Source of the DNA: Paenarthrobacter sp. DKR-5 | Lineage (GTDB): Bacteria; Actinomycetota; Actinomycetes; Actinomycetales; Micrococcaceae | Reading direction: 5' to 3' | Length of the DNA stretch: 64,000 bases | Assembly (NCBI RefSeq): GCF_018531425.1 | Contig: NZ_JAHBOI010000003.1 | Span: forward strand, 124,001 to 188,000 | Part shown: positions 16,847 to 25,392 of the stretch, piece after piece | Position numbering within the stretch: position 1 is the first letter of the stretch | How the letters are laid out: the number at the start of each line of letters is the position of its first letter | Translations under genes and position numbers: made by a program | Notes under the pieces: model-generated | Seen by the model: only the letters and a program-made list of their open reading frames with translations | Told to the model about the DNA's origin: nothing | Databases searched by the model: none

Positions 16847-17782
16847 ATGACCCTGCATCCCGAGCGTGAAAAGACTCCCTACGGCACCCCGGTGGCCGCG
16901 CGGATCCTTGACGGCAAACTGACCGCCAAGCAGATCAAGCACGAACTGGCCGAGCGGGTGAAGGTACTCAAGGACAAGGGCATCGTGCCTGGCCTGGGCA
17001 CCGTGCTGGTGGGGGAGGACCCCGGCAGCAAGTGGTATGTGAACGGCAAGCACAACGACTGCGCCGAGGTCGGGATGAACTCCATCCGCCGCGACCTCCC
17101 GGAGTCGATCACCCAGGCGGAGCTCGAGCAGGTCATCGACGAGCTCAACGCGGACCCGGAGTGCACCGGCTATATCGTGCAGCTTCCGTTGCCGGAGCAC
17201 ATCAACACCAACGCGATCCTCGAACGGATGGACCCGGCCAAGGACGCGGACGGGCTGCACCCGACCAACCTCGGCCGGCTGGTGCTGAACGTCGAGTCGC
17301 ACATTGACGCGCCCCTGCCGTGCACCCCGCACGGCATTGTGGAGCTGCTGCTGCGCCACGGCATCTCGCTCAACGGCAAGCACGTCGTCGTCATCGGCCG
17401 CGGCGTCACAGTGGGCCGGCCGCTGGGGCTGCTGCTGACCCGGCGCACCATCAACGCCACTGTCACCCTGGTGCACACCGGCACGCTCAACCCGGAGGAA
17501 CTGATCCAGCAGGCGGACGTGATCGTCGCGGCGGCAGGGTTCCCGCACATGATCAAGGCCGAGGACGTCAAGGACGGCGCGATCGTGCTCGACGTCGGCG
17601 TCAGCCGCGAGATCGACGAGGAGACCGGCAAGTCCCGGATCGTGGGGGACGTCGAACCCGCGGTCTCCGAGGTGGCCGGCTGGATCTCGCCGAACCCGGG
17701 CGGTGTCGGACCGATGACGCGCGCCATGCTGCTGGCCAACGTGGTCGAAGCGGCCGAACGCCAGGCTGGCATCATCGTCTGA
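16847..17782 (+). CDS. folD: Methylene-THF dehydrogenase/methenyl-THF cyclohydrolase
   Basis: 311-aa bifunctional enzyme converting 5,10-methylene-THF to 10-formyl-THF. Catalytic residues Tyr64 and Lys68 lie in [11 protein letters not shown]; the NADP-binding loop is [14 protein letters not shown]; the late signature is [11 protein letters not shown] chose the ATG at 16847 over an in-frame ATG at 16829 that overlaps glyA, because GAGGAG precedes it at good distance. The residue order and length fit the family. It consumes the product of glyA and supplies the cofactor that PurU hydrolyses, so three enzymes of one pathway lie within 5 kb. Confidence 0.96.
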   Translation: MTLHPEREKTPYGTPVAARILDGKLTAKQIKHELAERVKVLKDKGIVPGLGTVLVGEDPGSKWYVNGKHNDCAEVGMNSIRRDLPESITQAELEQVIDELNADPECTGYIVQLPLPEHINTNAILERMDPAKDADGLHPTNLGRLVLNVESHIDAPLPCTPHGIVELLLRHGISLNGKHVVVIGRGVTVGRPLGLLLTRRTINATVTLVHTGTLNPEELIQQADVIVAAAGFPHMIKAEDVKDGAIVLDVGVSREIDEETGKSRIVGDVEPAVSEVAGWISPNPGGVGPMTRAMLLANVVEAAERQAGIIV

Positions 17783-17803
17783 TCCAGGCAGCACCCGCAT
17801 CAC

Positions 17804-17863
17804 GCGACTTTGCAGCTCATGCCGCTTCCAGTGCATCGGAGGCGGCATGAGCTGCAGAGTCGC
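17804..17863. terminator. Long hairpin between convergent folD and FAD-oxidase genes
   Basis: Arms 17804-17825 and 17842-17863 pair at 21 of 22 positions around a 16-nt loop. The stem contains GCAGCTCATGCCGC. It sits between converging genes and can end transcription from both sides; its length and sequence also suggest a dispersed REP-like element. Confidence 0.75.
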
Positions 17864-17892
17864 TGGCGTTTAAGCCGCGGAGCCCCCGGACG

Positions 17893-19278
17893 TCACCGGT
17901 CGAACATGGTGCCAGGGTTGAGGATTCCTGCCGGGTCGAAGAGCGCCTTGATCTGCCGCTGCAGCCCCCACTGCAGGTCCCCGAGTTCCTCCGCGAGCCA
18001 GCGCTGTTTGAGCACGCCGATCCCGTGCTCGCCGGAAAGGGTGCCGCCGACCGAGATCGCGAAACTGAACAGCTCGCCCGCCGCCTCCCAAATGACCTCC
18101 GGCACCGTGTCCCCCTGGAAGACGAAATTGGGGTGCAGGTTCCCGTCTCCCGCATGGCAGACGGTCGGGATCAGCATGCCGTAGCGCTGCTCCAGCTCGC
18201 CGATCTTGCCGAAGGCCGCCGCCAGCTGGTCCCGCGGGACGGCGATGTCCTCCACCAGGATCGTCCCGAGGGGCTCAAGTGAGGGGAACGCCTGGCGGCG
18301 CACGGCGAGCAGCCGCTCGGACTCCTCGGGGTCGGTGGTCAGTTCCGCGGCCGTGGCGGTGGCGCCGACGACGGCGAGCAGCGCCTCCGCTTCGGTGAGG
18401 GCCGCCGCGCCGTCGCACTGGATCAGCAGATACGAGTTCCCCTTGGAAACCAGGTCCACTCCGGTATGGCGGCTGACGCACTCCAGCGTGGCGCGGTCCA
18501 TCAGCTCCATCACCGCCGGCTGCACCCCGGAGGCGGTGACGCGCGAGGCGGCGGCAGCGGCGACGTCGACCGAGGGGAAGAAGGCGCCGATGGTTGCCAC
18601 CGGGCTGGCCGGCAGCGGGCGCAGCCGCAGCGTGCACTCGACGATCACGCCCAGGGTGCCCTCGGAGCCGACCATCAGGGCGCACAGGTCATAGCCGGTG
18701 ACCCCCTTGACGGACCGGTGGCCGACGCTGAGTAGCCGGCCGTCCGCGAGCACCACCTTCAGGGCGAGCACCGCCTCCCGGGTGACGCCGTACTTCGCGC
18801 AGAGCAGGCCCCCGGCGTTGGTGGCGATGTTTCCGCCCACGGTCGAGATGTCCTTGCTGGCCGGATCCGGCGCCCACCACAGGCCGTAGCCGGTCAGGAT
18901 GCGGTTCAGGTCCCCGTTAAGGATGCCGGGTTCGACGACGGCGGTCTGGTTCGCCGCCGAAACCTCCAGCACTGCGTCCATCTCCATGGTGGAGAGCACG
19001 ATGGCCCCGGAGCCGGCGAGGCCGCCGCAGGCCAGGCCGGTGCCGGCGCCGCGGGTGATCAGCGGGGTGCCGGACGCCGAGGCGATCCGGCAGGCCGCCT
19101 GCACATCGGCGACCGAGCGCGCCCGCACCTCCGCCAACGGCGTGCCGTCCGCCACATGGCCGGAGCGGTCCCGCCGGCACCGCTCGAGTGATTCCTCGTC
19201 GGTGAACACCCTGCCTGGCAGGGCGGCGACGAGGGCGTCGAGGACATCGGCAGCGGGCTCAGCATCAGTGGCGGGCAT
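17893..19278 (-). CDS. FAD-linked oxidase, GlcD/D-lactate dehydrogenase type
   Basis: 461-aa flavoprotein of the VAO family oxidising a 2-hydroxy acid. The FAD_binding_4 domain (about residues 35-210) includes LITRGAGTGLACGG and STVGGNIATNAGGLLCAKYG; the C-terminal cap/FAD-oxidase domain carries HAGDGNLHPNFVF and SGEHGIGVLKQRW. This matches glycolate oxidase subunit GlcD and D-lactate dehydrogenases; the exact substrate (glycolate, D-lactate, D-2-hydroxyglutarate) cannot be told. No GlcE/GlcF partners are adjacent, which favours a single-subunit enzyme. TAGGCT ends 7 nt before the ATG, fitting a leaderless mRNA. Divergent from the ABC exporter. Confidence 0.86.
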   Translation of the reverse strand: MPATDAEPAADVLDALVAALPGRVFTDEESLERCRRDRSGHVADGTPLAEVRARSVADVQAACRIASASGTPLITRGAGTGLACGGLAGSGAIVLSTMEMDAVLEVSAANQTAVVEPGILNGDLNRILTGYGLWWAPDPASKDISTVGGNIATNAGGLLCAKYGVTREAVLALKVVLADGRLLSVGHRSVKGVTGYDLCALMVGSEGTLGVIVECTLRLRPLPASPVATIGAFFPSVDVAAAAASRVTASGVQPAVMELMDRATLECVSRHTGVDLVSKGNSYLLIQCDGAAALTEAEALLAVVGATATAAELTTDPEESERLLAVRRQAFPSLEPLGTILVEDIAVPRDQLAAAFGKIGELEQRYGMLIPTVCHAGDGNLHPNFVFQGDTVPEVIWEAAGELFSFAISVGGTLSGEHGIGVLKQRWLAEELGDLQWGLQRQIKALFDPAGILNPGTMFDR

Positions 19279-19392
19279 GGCGAACAGCCTACGCGGCGGC
19301 CCCGGGGACCCCCGCGATGTCGGCGGCGCGGCGCCGGAACACGCCTTCCGAGGCCCTTACCAGTTTCGAAGGTTTGTACTAGCGTGAGCGGA

Positions 19393-20346
19393 GTGTCCAA
19401 CGACGATTCACATGATCATTCGCAGCGCTACGTCATCAGCGCCACCAACCTGACCAAGAAGTACGGCGACTTCACCGCCGTCGACGACATTTCCTTCCAT
19501 GTCCCGGCGGGCGAGTCCTTCGGGCTGCTCGGGCCCAACGGAGCCGGCAAATCGACCACCATGCGGATGATCGGGGGCGTCTCCCAGCGGACCTCCGGCA
19601 GCCTGAGCATCATGGGCCTGGACCCGGAGCAGCACGGGCCGGAGGTCCGCGCCCACCTCGGCGTGGTGCCGCAGCAGGACAACCTGGACGAGGAGCTCAA
19701 GGTCCGCGACAACCTGCTGGTCTACGGCCGCTACTTCGGTTTGCCGATGAGCTACCTCAAGCCCCGCGCCGACGAGCTCCTCGAGTTCGCCCAGCTCACC
19801 GACAAGGCCAAGGCGAAGGTGGACGCACTCTCCGGCGGGATGAAGCGGCGTCTGACCATCGCCCGGTCCCTGATCAACGAGCCGAGCATCCTGCTGCTGG
19901 ACGAGCCCACGACCGGGCTGGACCCGCAGGCCCGGCACATCCTCTGGGACCGGCTGTTCCGGCTCAAGGAGGCGGGCACGACGCTGATCCTCACCACTCA
20001 TTACATGGACGAAGCCGAGCAGCTCTGCGACCGGCTGATCGTCGTGGACAAGGGCCGGATCATGGCCGAGGGCTCGCCTGCGTCCCTGATCCGCGAGTAC
20101 TCCACCCGCGAGGTGCTCGAACTCCGGTTCGGCTCCGAACGCAACGCGACGGTCGGGGCTGAGCTGGAGGGCATCGGCGAACGGCTCGAGACGCTGCCGG
20201 ACCGGGTGCTGGTCTACGCCCACGACGGCGAAGCAGCCCTCGAACAGGTCCACGCGCGCGGCCTGCACCCGCTCACGTCGCTGGTGCGCCGCTCCAGCCT
20301 GGAGGACGTGTTCCTGCGCCTGACCGGCAGGAGCCTTGTTGACTGA
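19393..20346 (+). CDS. ABC-2 exporter ATP-binding protein (DrrA/NodI type)
   Basis: 317-aa ATPase of a drug- or polysaccharide-type exporter. Walker A GPNGAGKST is at 47-55, signature LSGGM at 146-150 and Walker B LLLDEP at 167-172, followed by TTGLDPQARH and the switch histidine in TTHYMDEAEQ. A C-terminal extension after about residue 225 is typical of DrrA/NodI. The GTG at 19393 is preferred to the GTG at 19384 because TAGCGT precedes it with a 7-nt gap. The stop overlaps the start of the first permease gene, forming a three-gene unit. Confidence 0.87.
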   Translation: MSNDDSHDHSQRYVISATNLTKKYGDFTAVDDISFHVPAGESFGLLGPNGAGKSTTMRMIGGVSQRTSGSLSIMGLDPEQHGPEVRAHLGVVPQQDNLDEELKVRDNLLVYGRYFGLPMSYLKPRADELLEFAQLTDKAKAKVDALSGGMKRRLTIARSLINEPSILLLDEPTTGLDPQARHILWDRLFRLKEAGTTLILTTHYMDEAEQLCDRLIVVDKGRIMAEGSPASLIREYSTREVLELRFGSERNATVGAELEGIGERLETLPDRVLVYAHDGEAALEQVHARGLHPLTSLVRRSSLEDVFLRLTGRSLVD

Positions 20347-21205
20347 GCAAGCAGCCCTGACGGGAACGGCCGCGCCCGGCGCCCCGCGCCGCGCCCACTC
20401 GCCGGCCGTCTCGGCGGCCCGCGCCCGCCGGTGGGGGGCCTTCTACTATGCCGAACAGGTGCTCCGGGTGATGAAGGGGTACGGCTGGACCATCGTGATG
20501 TACGGCGTCGGCCAGCCGGTCGCCTACCTGTTCGCGATGGGCGTCGGCCTGGCCACGCTGGTGGACACCCGCGGCGCGGCCGGCTTCGGCGGCGTCAGCT
20601 ACCTGGCCTTCATCGCGCCCGCGCTGCTGATCTCGGCGGCGGTCATGGCGGCGGCGAACGAGTTCACCTTCCCGGTGATGGACGGCTTCAAGTGGCGCCG
20701 GGTCTACTACGGTCCGCACGCCTCGCCGCTGACCCCCGAACAGATCGCCGCCGGACAGATCATCGCCGTGACCGTCCGCTTCCTGCTGCAGTCCGCCATC
20801 TACTTCGCGGTGGTGGCACTCTTCGGCGCCTCGCCGAGCGGCTGGGGCTGGCTGTCGGTGCCGGTCGCCACCCTGGCCGGCCTCTCCTTCGGCCTGCCCT
20901 TGATGGCCTACGCGGCGTCCATCAAGAACGACAAGGGCCAGTTCGCCATGGTCATGCGCTTCATCGTGATGCCCCTGTTCCTGTTCTCCGGCACCTTCTT
21001 CCCGCTGGAGACCCTGCCGCTGGGCGTGCGCTGGGTGGGATGGATCTCGCCGATCTGGCACGGGACCGAGCTCGGCCGGATGGCCACCTACGGATACCAG
21101 GAGCCGCCCGCGGTCACGGCCGTGCACCTGCTCTTCCTGGTAGCCCTCGCCGTGGCCGGCTGGATCCTGACCAAGCGCCAGTTCGCGAAAAGGATGGGCT
21201 CATGA
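20336..21205 (+). CDS. ABC-2 type exporter permease 1
   Basis: 289-aa membrane protein with six predicted spans, of the ABC2_membrane family (DrrB/NodJ). Conserved parts include FIAPALLISAAVMAAANEFTF and the late FRYxPLWHG-like segment WISPIWHGTELGR. The start is a TTG at 20336 (or the adjacent TTG at 20339), within the ATPase gene's end, with GGCAGGAG before it. The stop overlaps the next ATG (ATGA at 21202-21205). It forms a heterodimeric channel with the second permease. Substrate is unknown; export of an antibiotic, glycolipid or teichoic-acid-like polymer is typical. Confidence 0.86.
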   Translation: MLTEQAALTGTAAPGAPRRAHSPAVSAARARRWGAFYYAEQVLRVMKGYGWTIVMYGVGQPVAYLFAMGVGLATLVDTRGAAGFGGVSYLAFIAPALLISAAVMAAANEFTFPVMDGFKWRRVYYGPHASPLTPEQIAAGQIIAVTVRFLLQSAIYFAVVALFGASPSGWGWLSVPVATLAGLSFGLPLMAYAASIKNDKGQFAMVMRFIVMPLFLFSGTFFPLETLPLGVRWVGWISPIWHGTELGRMATYGYQEPPAVTAVHLLFLVALAVAGWILTKRQFAKRMGS

Positions 21206-22035
21206 GCGTCATGACCGCAGGGCGCAGCGTCACCGAAGCGGCCCGCAGCCGCACCTTCGGTCCGCTCTATTCCCGCAACGTGCGCGCCGTTGTCGCCCGC
21301 GGGCTGATGGCGACAAAGAGCAGCAACTGGATGGTCATGCTCTCCGGGTTCTTCGAGCCGGTCCTGTACCTGATCTCGATGGGCGTGGGCCTGGGCGCGA
21401 TCGTCGGCACGGTCCAGGGCCCCGGCGGCACCGTGATCTCCTACGCCGCCTACATCGCACCGGCGCTGCTGGCCGTATCCGCGATGAACGGCGCGGTGTA
21501 CGACTCGACCTGGAACGTCTTCTTCAAGATGAACTTCGCCAAGCTGTACCAGGGGATGCTCTACACCTCGCTGGGCCCGCTCGACGTCGCGCTCGGCGAG
21601 ATCCTGCTGGCGCTGCTCCGCGGGCTCATGTACGCGACCGGGTTCACCGCCGTGATGGGCGTGATGGGGCTGATCACCACGCCGTGGGCGGTGCTGATGA
21701 TACCGGCGTCGGTGCTGATCGCTTTCGGGTTCGCCAGCTTCGGCATGGGCATCACCAGCTTCATGAAGACCTTCCAGCAGATGGACTGGATCAACTTCGT
21801 GATGCTGCCGATGTTCCTCTTCAGCGCCACGTTCTATCCGCTCAGCGTCTACCCGACCTACATCCAGTGGCTGATCCAGGCGATGCCGCTCTGGCACGGG
21901 GTGGAGCTGCTGCGCGAAATCAGCGTGGGGTCCTTCAGCACGGCCACCGCCCTGCACGTGCTCTACTACCTCGTCATGATCGCGCTGGGCATGATCCTCA
22001 CGACCGGAAGGCTGCGCCGGCTCTTCCTCCGCTGA
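21202..22035 (+). CDS. ABC-2 type exporter permease 2
   Basis: 277-aa membrane protein homologous to the preceding permease (same six-span plan; IAPALLAVSAMNGAVYDSTW and AMPLWHGVELLREIS correspond to segments there). The ATG at 21202 overlaps the first permease's stop codon; a much longer open frame in the same register begins upstream but is only an out-of-frame reading of permease 1. Together with the ATPase it makes a complete exporter. No regulator or resistance enzyme is adjacent to hint at the cargo. Confidence 0.86.
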   Translation: MSVMTAGRSVTEAARSRTFGPLYSRNVRAVVARGLMATKSSNWMVMLSGFFEPVLYLISMGVGLGAIVGTVQGPGGTVISYAAYIAPALLAVSAMNGAVYDSTWNVFFKMNFAKLYQGMLYTSLGPLDVALGEILLALLRGLMYATGFTAVMGVMGLITTPWAVLMIPASVLIAFGFASFGMGITSFMKTFQQMDWINFVMLPMFLFSATFYPLSVYPTYIQWLIQAMPLWHGVELLREISVGSFSTATALHVLYYLVMIALGMILTTGRLRRLFLR

Positions 22036-22131
22036 GACGGCCGCGGCGGCCTCGGGGGGCCGCGCGAACGGCCGGTTTCGCCCGGAGACGAAGCCGCCGG
22101 GGGAGGGGTGCAGGTCTGCGAGAATGGAGCC

Positions 22132-22668
22132 ATGCAGTCTCTTGGTTCCGAATCGACAGGCACCCGCCGCCGCGGAGGGCTCTTCGGCGCCTCCACCGGC
22201 ATCAGCGTGGGCGTGCTGGCACTGGTCTTCCTGGTCGCGCTGGTGTTCGCGGCCAACCACAACGACGTCCTCGGCTGGTTCATCGCGATCATCGCGGCGG
22301 GCTGGCTGGCGCTGTCCGTGATCGTCGTCGTCGGCATCCGCCGCGCGGCCAAGGCCGGAGCCGCGCAGCTGGCCGGCATGCAGCAGAGCTTCCGGCAGGC
22401 GGCCGGCATCGGCGGCGCGACGGCTGGAACCACCCAGCTGGTCGACGAGTCCGTGACCCGCGAGGCCGGCATCCGCGACCAGAAGCTCGAACACAGCTTC
22501 AAGATCGTGCAGGTCCAGGCCCGGGTGATTTCGGAGCAGCTCGGCGGCCAGGCGGACCGCGAAACGGTCGACCGGGCACTGGAAACCATCCAGATCACCG
22601 CCTCCAATGCGATGGCCATGCTCAAGGATGACGACGGCGGCCCGGTCAGCGGAACCGTCGTCGGCTGA
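22132..22668 (+). CDS. Small membrane protein of unknown function
   Basis: 178-aa protein I do not recognise. A short basic N-terminus is followed by two membrane spans (about residues 19-42 and 46-67), then a soluble tail of about 105 residues with a helical, charged segment (EAGIRDQKLEHSFKIVQVQA) ending in an acidic-polar end. The ATG at 22132 follows GGAG; eight further upstream codons in the same frame are not supported. It lies between the ABC exporter and the exonuclease III gene, on the same strand as both, with 96 and 27 nt gaps. Codon use is like its neighbours. Confidence 0.7.
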   Translation: MQSLGSESTGTRRRGGLFGASTGISVGVLALVFLVALVFAANHNDVLGWFIAIIAAGWLALSVIVVVGIRRAAKAGAAQLAGMQQSFRQAAGIGGATAGTTQLVDESVTREAGIRDQKLEHSFKIVQVQARVISEQLGGQADRETVDRALETIQITASNAMAMLKDDDGGPVSGTVVG

Positions 22669-22695
22669 CCCCCGCCAACGGGTAAGGTTGATCGG

Positions 22696-23517
22696 GTGAT
22701 CCCGGCATTGGAAAAGGCGCCAAATTCGCTGCGCGTGGCCACCGTCAACGTGAACGGACTGCGCGCCGCCTATAAGCGCGGCATGGCCGAGTGGCTCGCC
22801 CCGCGCGACGTCGACATTCTCTGCCTGCAGGAGGTGCGCGCACCGGACGCCGTCGTGCATGAGCTGCTCGGCGACGAATGGCACATCCTGCACGCCGAAG
22901 CCGAAGCCAAGGGCCGCGCCGGCGTGGCCATCGCCTCGCGCCGCCGGCCGGTCGCCACCCGGGTCGGCATAGGCGACGACTACTTCGCCACCACCGGCCG
23001 CTGGGTCGAAGCCGACTATGACCTCGGCCGCTCGCTGCTGACAGTGGTCAGCGCGTACGTGCACTCAGGCTCGGTCGGCACGCCCAAGCAGGACGACAAG
23101 TACCGCTTCCTCGACGTGATGCTCAAGCGCCTGCCGGACCTGAGGGTCGTCGCGGACCACGCACTCGTCGTCGGCGACCTGAACGTCGGGCACACCACCC
23201 TGGACATCAGGAACTGGAAGGGCAACGTCAAACGCGCCGGCTTCCTGCCGGAGGAGCGCGCCTACTTCGACCGGTTCTTCGGCGACCTGGGTTGGGTCGA
23301 TGTCGCCCGCAGCCTCGCCGGCGACGTCGACGGCCCCTACACCTGGTGGTCCTGGCGCGGGCAGGCCTTCGACAACGACACGGGCTGGCGCATCGACTAC
23401 CAGATGGCCACGCCGGACCTGGCCGCCGCCGCCCGCACGGCCGTGGTGGACCGGGCGCCGTCCTGGGACACGCGGTTCTCCGACCACGCACCGCTGGTCG
23501 TGGACTACCAGCTGTGA
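22696..23517 (+). CDS. xthA: Exodeoxyribonuclease III (AP endonuclease family)
   Basis: 273-aa DNA repair nuclease of the exonuclease-endonuclease-phosphatase fold. Catalytic residues are visible: Asn18/Asn20 in ATVNVNGLRAA, Glu46 in ILCLQEVR, the VVGDLNVGHTTLDIRNWKG segment (Asp, Asn), and Ser262-Asp263-His264 near the C-terminus. It cuts at abasic sites and removes blocked 3' ends in base excision repair. The GTG start is preceded by TAAGGT with a 7-nt gap, fitting leaderless initiation. trpS follows after 38 nt. Confidence 0.92.
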   Translation: MIPALEKAPNSLRVATVNVNGLRAAYKRGMAEWLAPRDVDILCLQEVRAPDAVVHELLGDEWHILHAEAEAKGRAGVAIASRRRPVATRVGIGDDYFATTGRWVEADYDLGRSLLTVVSAYVHSGSVGTPKQDDKYRFLDVMLKRLPDLRVVADHALVVGDLNVGHTTLDIRNWKGNVKRAGFLPEERAYFDRFFGDLGWVDVARSLAGDVDGPYTWWSWRGQAFDNDTGWRIDYQMATPDLAAAARTAVVDRAPSWDTRFSDHAPLVVDYQL

Positions 23518-23555
23518 CCGCCGCGAGCACGACGAAGATTTGAGAGTATTGGATT

Positions 23556-24590
23556 ATGACCGTCACTGACCCCGCTGCACAGAAGCCGCGCGTTGTTTCC
23601 GGAGCCCAGCCCTCGGCGGACTCGCTCCACCTGGGGAACTACATCGGCGCGGTGCGTAACTGGGTGCAGATGCAGGACGACTACGAGACGGTCTACTTCA
23701 TTCCCGACCTGCACGCGGTCACGGTCGACTACCGGCCCGAGGAGCTCGCGCACCGGACCCGCGTCACCGCCGCGCAGTACATCGCCGCAGGCATCGACCC
23801 GGAAAAGTCCACCCTCTTCGTCCAGTCCCATGTGCCCGAGCACGCGCAGCTGGCCTGGGCGCTGAACTGCATCACCGGCTTCGGTGAAGCCTCCCGGATG
23901 ACCCAGTTCAAGGACAAGACGCAGCGCTACGGCAACGACGCCGCCACCGTGGGGCTTTTTGCCTACCCCACCTTGATGGCCGCGGACATCCTGCTCTACC
24001 AGGCCGGGTTGGTGCCGGTGGGGGAGGACCAGCGCCAGCATCTGGAACTGACCAGGACGCTCGCGCAGCGGTTCAACCACCGTTTCGGCGAAACTTTCGT
24101 GGTGCCCGAGGGCATGATCGTGAAGGAAACCGCGAAGATCTACGACCTGCAGAACCCGACGGCGAAGATGTCCAAGTCGGCGGAATCCCCGAACGGGCTG
24201 ATCCAGCTGCTGGACGACCCAAAGGTCACGGCGAAGAAGATCAAGTCAGCGGTGACCGACGCCGGAACGGAGATCCGCTTCGACCGCGAGAACAAGCCGG
24301 GCATCTCCAATCTGCTCACCATCCACTCCACGCTCAGCGGACGGACCATTCCGCAGCTCGAGGCGGACTACGAGGGCAGGATGTACGGCCACCTGAAGGT
24401 GGACCTCGCCGAATTGGTCACCAGCTTCATCACGCCGCTGCGGGACCGCACCAACGAACTGCTCGCTGACCCGGCGGAACTGGACAGGATCCTCGCCCAC
24501 GGCGCTAAACGCGCCCGCGAGATTGCGTCCGTCACCTTCAAGGACGCTTTCGAGAAGATGGGCTTCCTGCCCCTGGCCGGGGGCTTCTAG
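23556..24590 (+). CDS. trpS: Tryptophanyl-tRNA synthetase
   Basis: 344-aa class I synthetase charging tRNA-Trp. The HIGH-equivalent is HLGN at 25-28 ([14 protein letters not shown]) and the KMSKS loop is exact at 204-208 ([15 protein letters not shown]). [19 protein letters not shown] is the tryptophan-pocket region. Length is standard for bacterial TrpRS. The start ATG lies in GATTATGACC without a clear Shine-Dalgarno. A 2H phosphoesterase gene begins 5 nt after its stop and is presumably co-transcribed. Confidence 0.96.
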   Translation: MTVTDPAAQKPRVVSGAQPSADSLHLGNYIGAVRNWVQMQDDYETVYFIPDLHAVTVDYRPEELAHRTRVTAAQYIAAGIDPEKSTLFVQSHVPEHAQLAWALNCITGFGEASRMTQFKDKTQRYGNDAATVGLFAYPTLMAADILLYQAGLVPVGEDQRQHLELTRTLAQRFNHRFGETFVVPEGMIVKETAKIYDLQNPTAKMSKSAESPNGLIQLLDDPKVTAKKIKSAVTDAGTEIRFDRENKPGISNLLTIHSTLSGRTIPQLEADYEGRMYGHLKVDLAELVTSFITPLRDRTNELLADPAELDRILAHGAKRAREIASVTFKDAFEKMGFLPLAGGF

Positions 24591-24594
24591 GCGC

Positions 24595-25194
24595 ATGTGC
24601 CAGCCAGGCTTCCTCAAGACCGTGAACCGGAATGCGCCCGGCGGCAGCCGGTCGCTGGCTGCTGCCCAGCAGGAGCGGCCTGAGGGAAACCTGTGCGTCG
24701 GCGTCATCATCGGCTTTCCGGACCCGGTGGCGCAGGAGCTGCAGCAGTGGCGGGAATCGTTCGGGGACCCGATGGCCGGCATCGTCCCGGCGCACATCAC
24801 CCTCGTCACCACCACGCCGGCAACGGACTGGGAAGCCACCGTGGAGCACGTGCGCGAAGTGGCCCGTGCGCAACGGCCTTTCTCCGTCACGATCAGCGGA
24901 ACGGGCTCCTTCCGGCCGGTCTCGCCCGTGGTCTTCGTGAAGGTGACCGAGGGCTTCGAACACTGCGTCCGGCTGCATGAGAAGCTGCAAACCGGCCCGC
25001 TGGAACGCGACCTTCCCTTCCCCTACCACCCGCATGTGACGGTGGCGCACGACGTGGGGGAGCGCAGCATGGACGAGGCTGAGGAGCGGCTCGAGGAGTA
25101 CCGGCGCAGCTTCGAGGTCAGGAGCATGGGGCTGTACGAGCACGACGACGACGGCGTCTGGCAGCTGCGCGAAGAACTCCCGTTCGGCGGGTAG
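24595..25194 (+). CDS. 2'-5' RNA ligase-superfamily (2H phosphoesterase) protein
   Basis: 199-aa protein with the two catalytic H-x-T motifs of 2H phosphoesterases: HITL at 67-70 and HVTV at 147-150, spaced as in LigT/ThpR proteins. These act on 2'-5' linkages or cyclic phosphates of RNA; the real substrate of this actinobacterial subgroup is unknown. The ATG at 24595 follows trpS by 5 nt; the first 30 residues are not conserved-looking and translation could start later. The trpS-2H pairing may reflect a tRNA-related function, which is speculation. Confidence 0.83.
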   Translation: MCQPGFLKTVNRNAPGGSRSLAAAQQERPEGNLCVGVIIGFPDPVAQELQQWRESFGDPMAGIVPAHITLVTTTPATDWEATVEHVREVARAQRPFSVTISGTGSFRPVSPVVFVKVTEGFEHCVRLHEKLQTGPLERDLPFPYHPHVTVAHDVGERSMDEAEERLEEYRRSFEVRSMGLYEHDDDGVWQLREELPFGG

Positions 25195-25211
25195 CTTTTC
25201 GTCGCGGCGTC

Positions 25212-25281
25212 GCGGGCAAAGGGGGGCGGGTTCCTGCCCACAGATGCCCGCCGAACCCGGGAACCCGCCCCCTTCGCCCGC
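25212..25281. repeat. Imperfect inverted repeat downstream of the 2H gene
   Basis: Arms 25212-25234 and 25260-25281 pair almost fully (one indel, one mismatch), built on GGAACCCGCCCCC and GCCCGC. It follows the 2H gene by 17 nt and could be its terminator; no U-run follows. Confidence 0.65.
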
Positions 25282-25334
25282 TCGTGCCCCATGGATGGCC
25301 GCCAAACCTGGGAATCCGTCCCCTTCGCCCGCTC
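25243..25334. repeat. Pair of 41-bp direct repeats, 51 bp apart
   Basis: 25243-25283 and 25294-25334 match at 36 of 41 positions and share TTCGCCCGCTC exactly at their ends. They lie between convergent genes. The first copy contains the right arm of the inverted repeat above. Confidence 0.75.
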
Positions 25335-25341
25335 AGACGCA

Positions 25342-25376
25342 CGAAGGGCGCCTCCCCGGTGGGGAGGCGCCCTTCG
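25342..25376. terminator. 16-bp perfect hairpin after sdhB
   Basis: Arms 25342-25357 and 25361-25376 are exact complements (CGAAGGGCGCCTCCCC) with a 3-nt loop, 16 nt past the sdhB stop. It probably serves as the terminator of the sdhCDAB operon and possibly for the converging trpS unit. Confidence 0.82.
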
Positions 25377-25392
25377 TTGCTTGCTGGTGGTG

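Noticed and set aside
20431-22035. 534-aa fused permease open frame
   Set aside because: Its first half is permease 1 read in the wrong frame; the real second permease starts at 21202 with an ATGA overlap.
21088-23064. 658-codon minus-strand open frame across the exporter permease, small membrane and exonuclease genes
   Set aside because: It spans three well-supported plus-strand genes, is rich in His/Arg/Asp as typical of shadow frames, and has no start signal.
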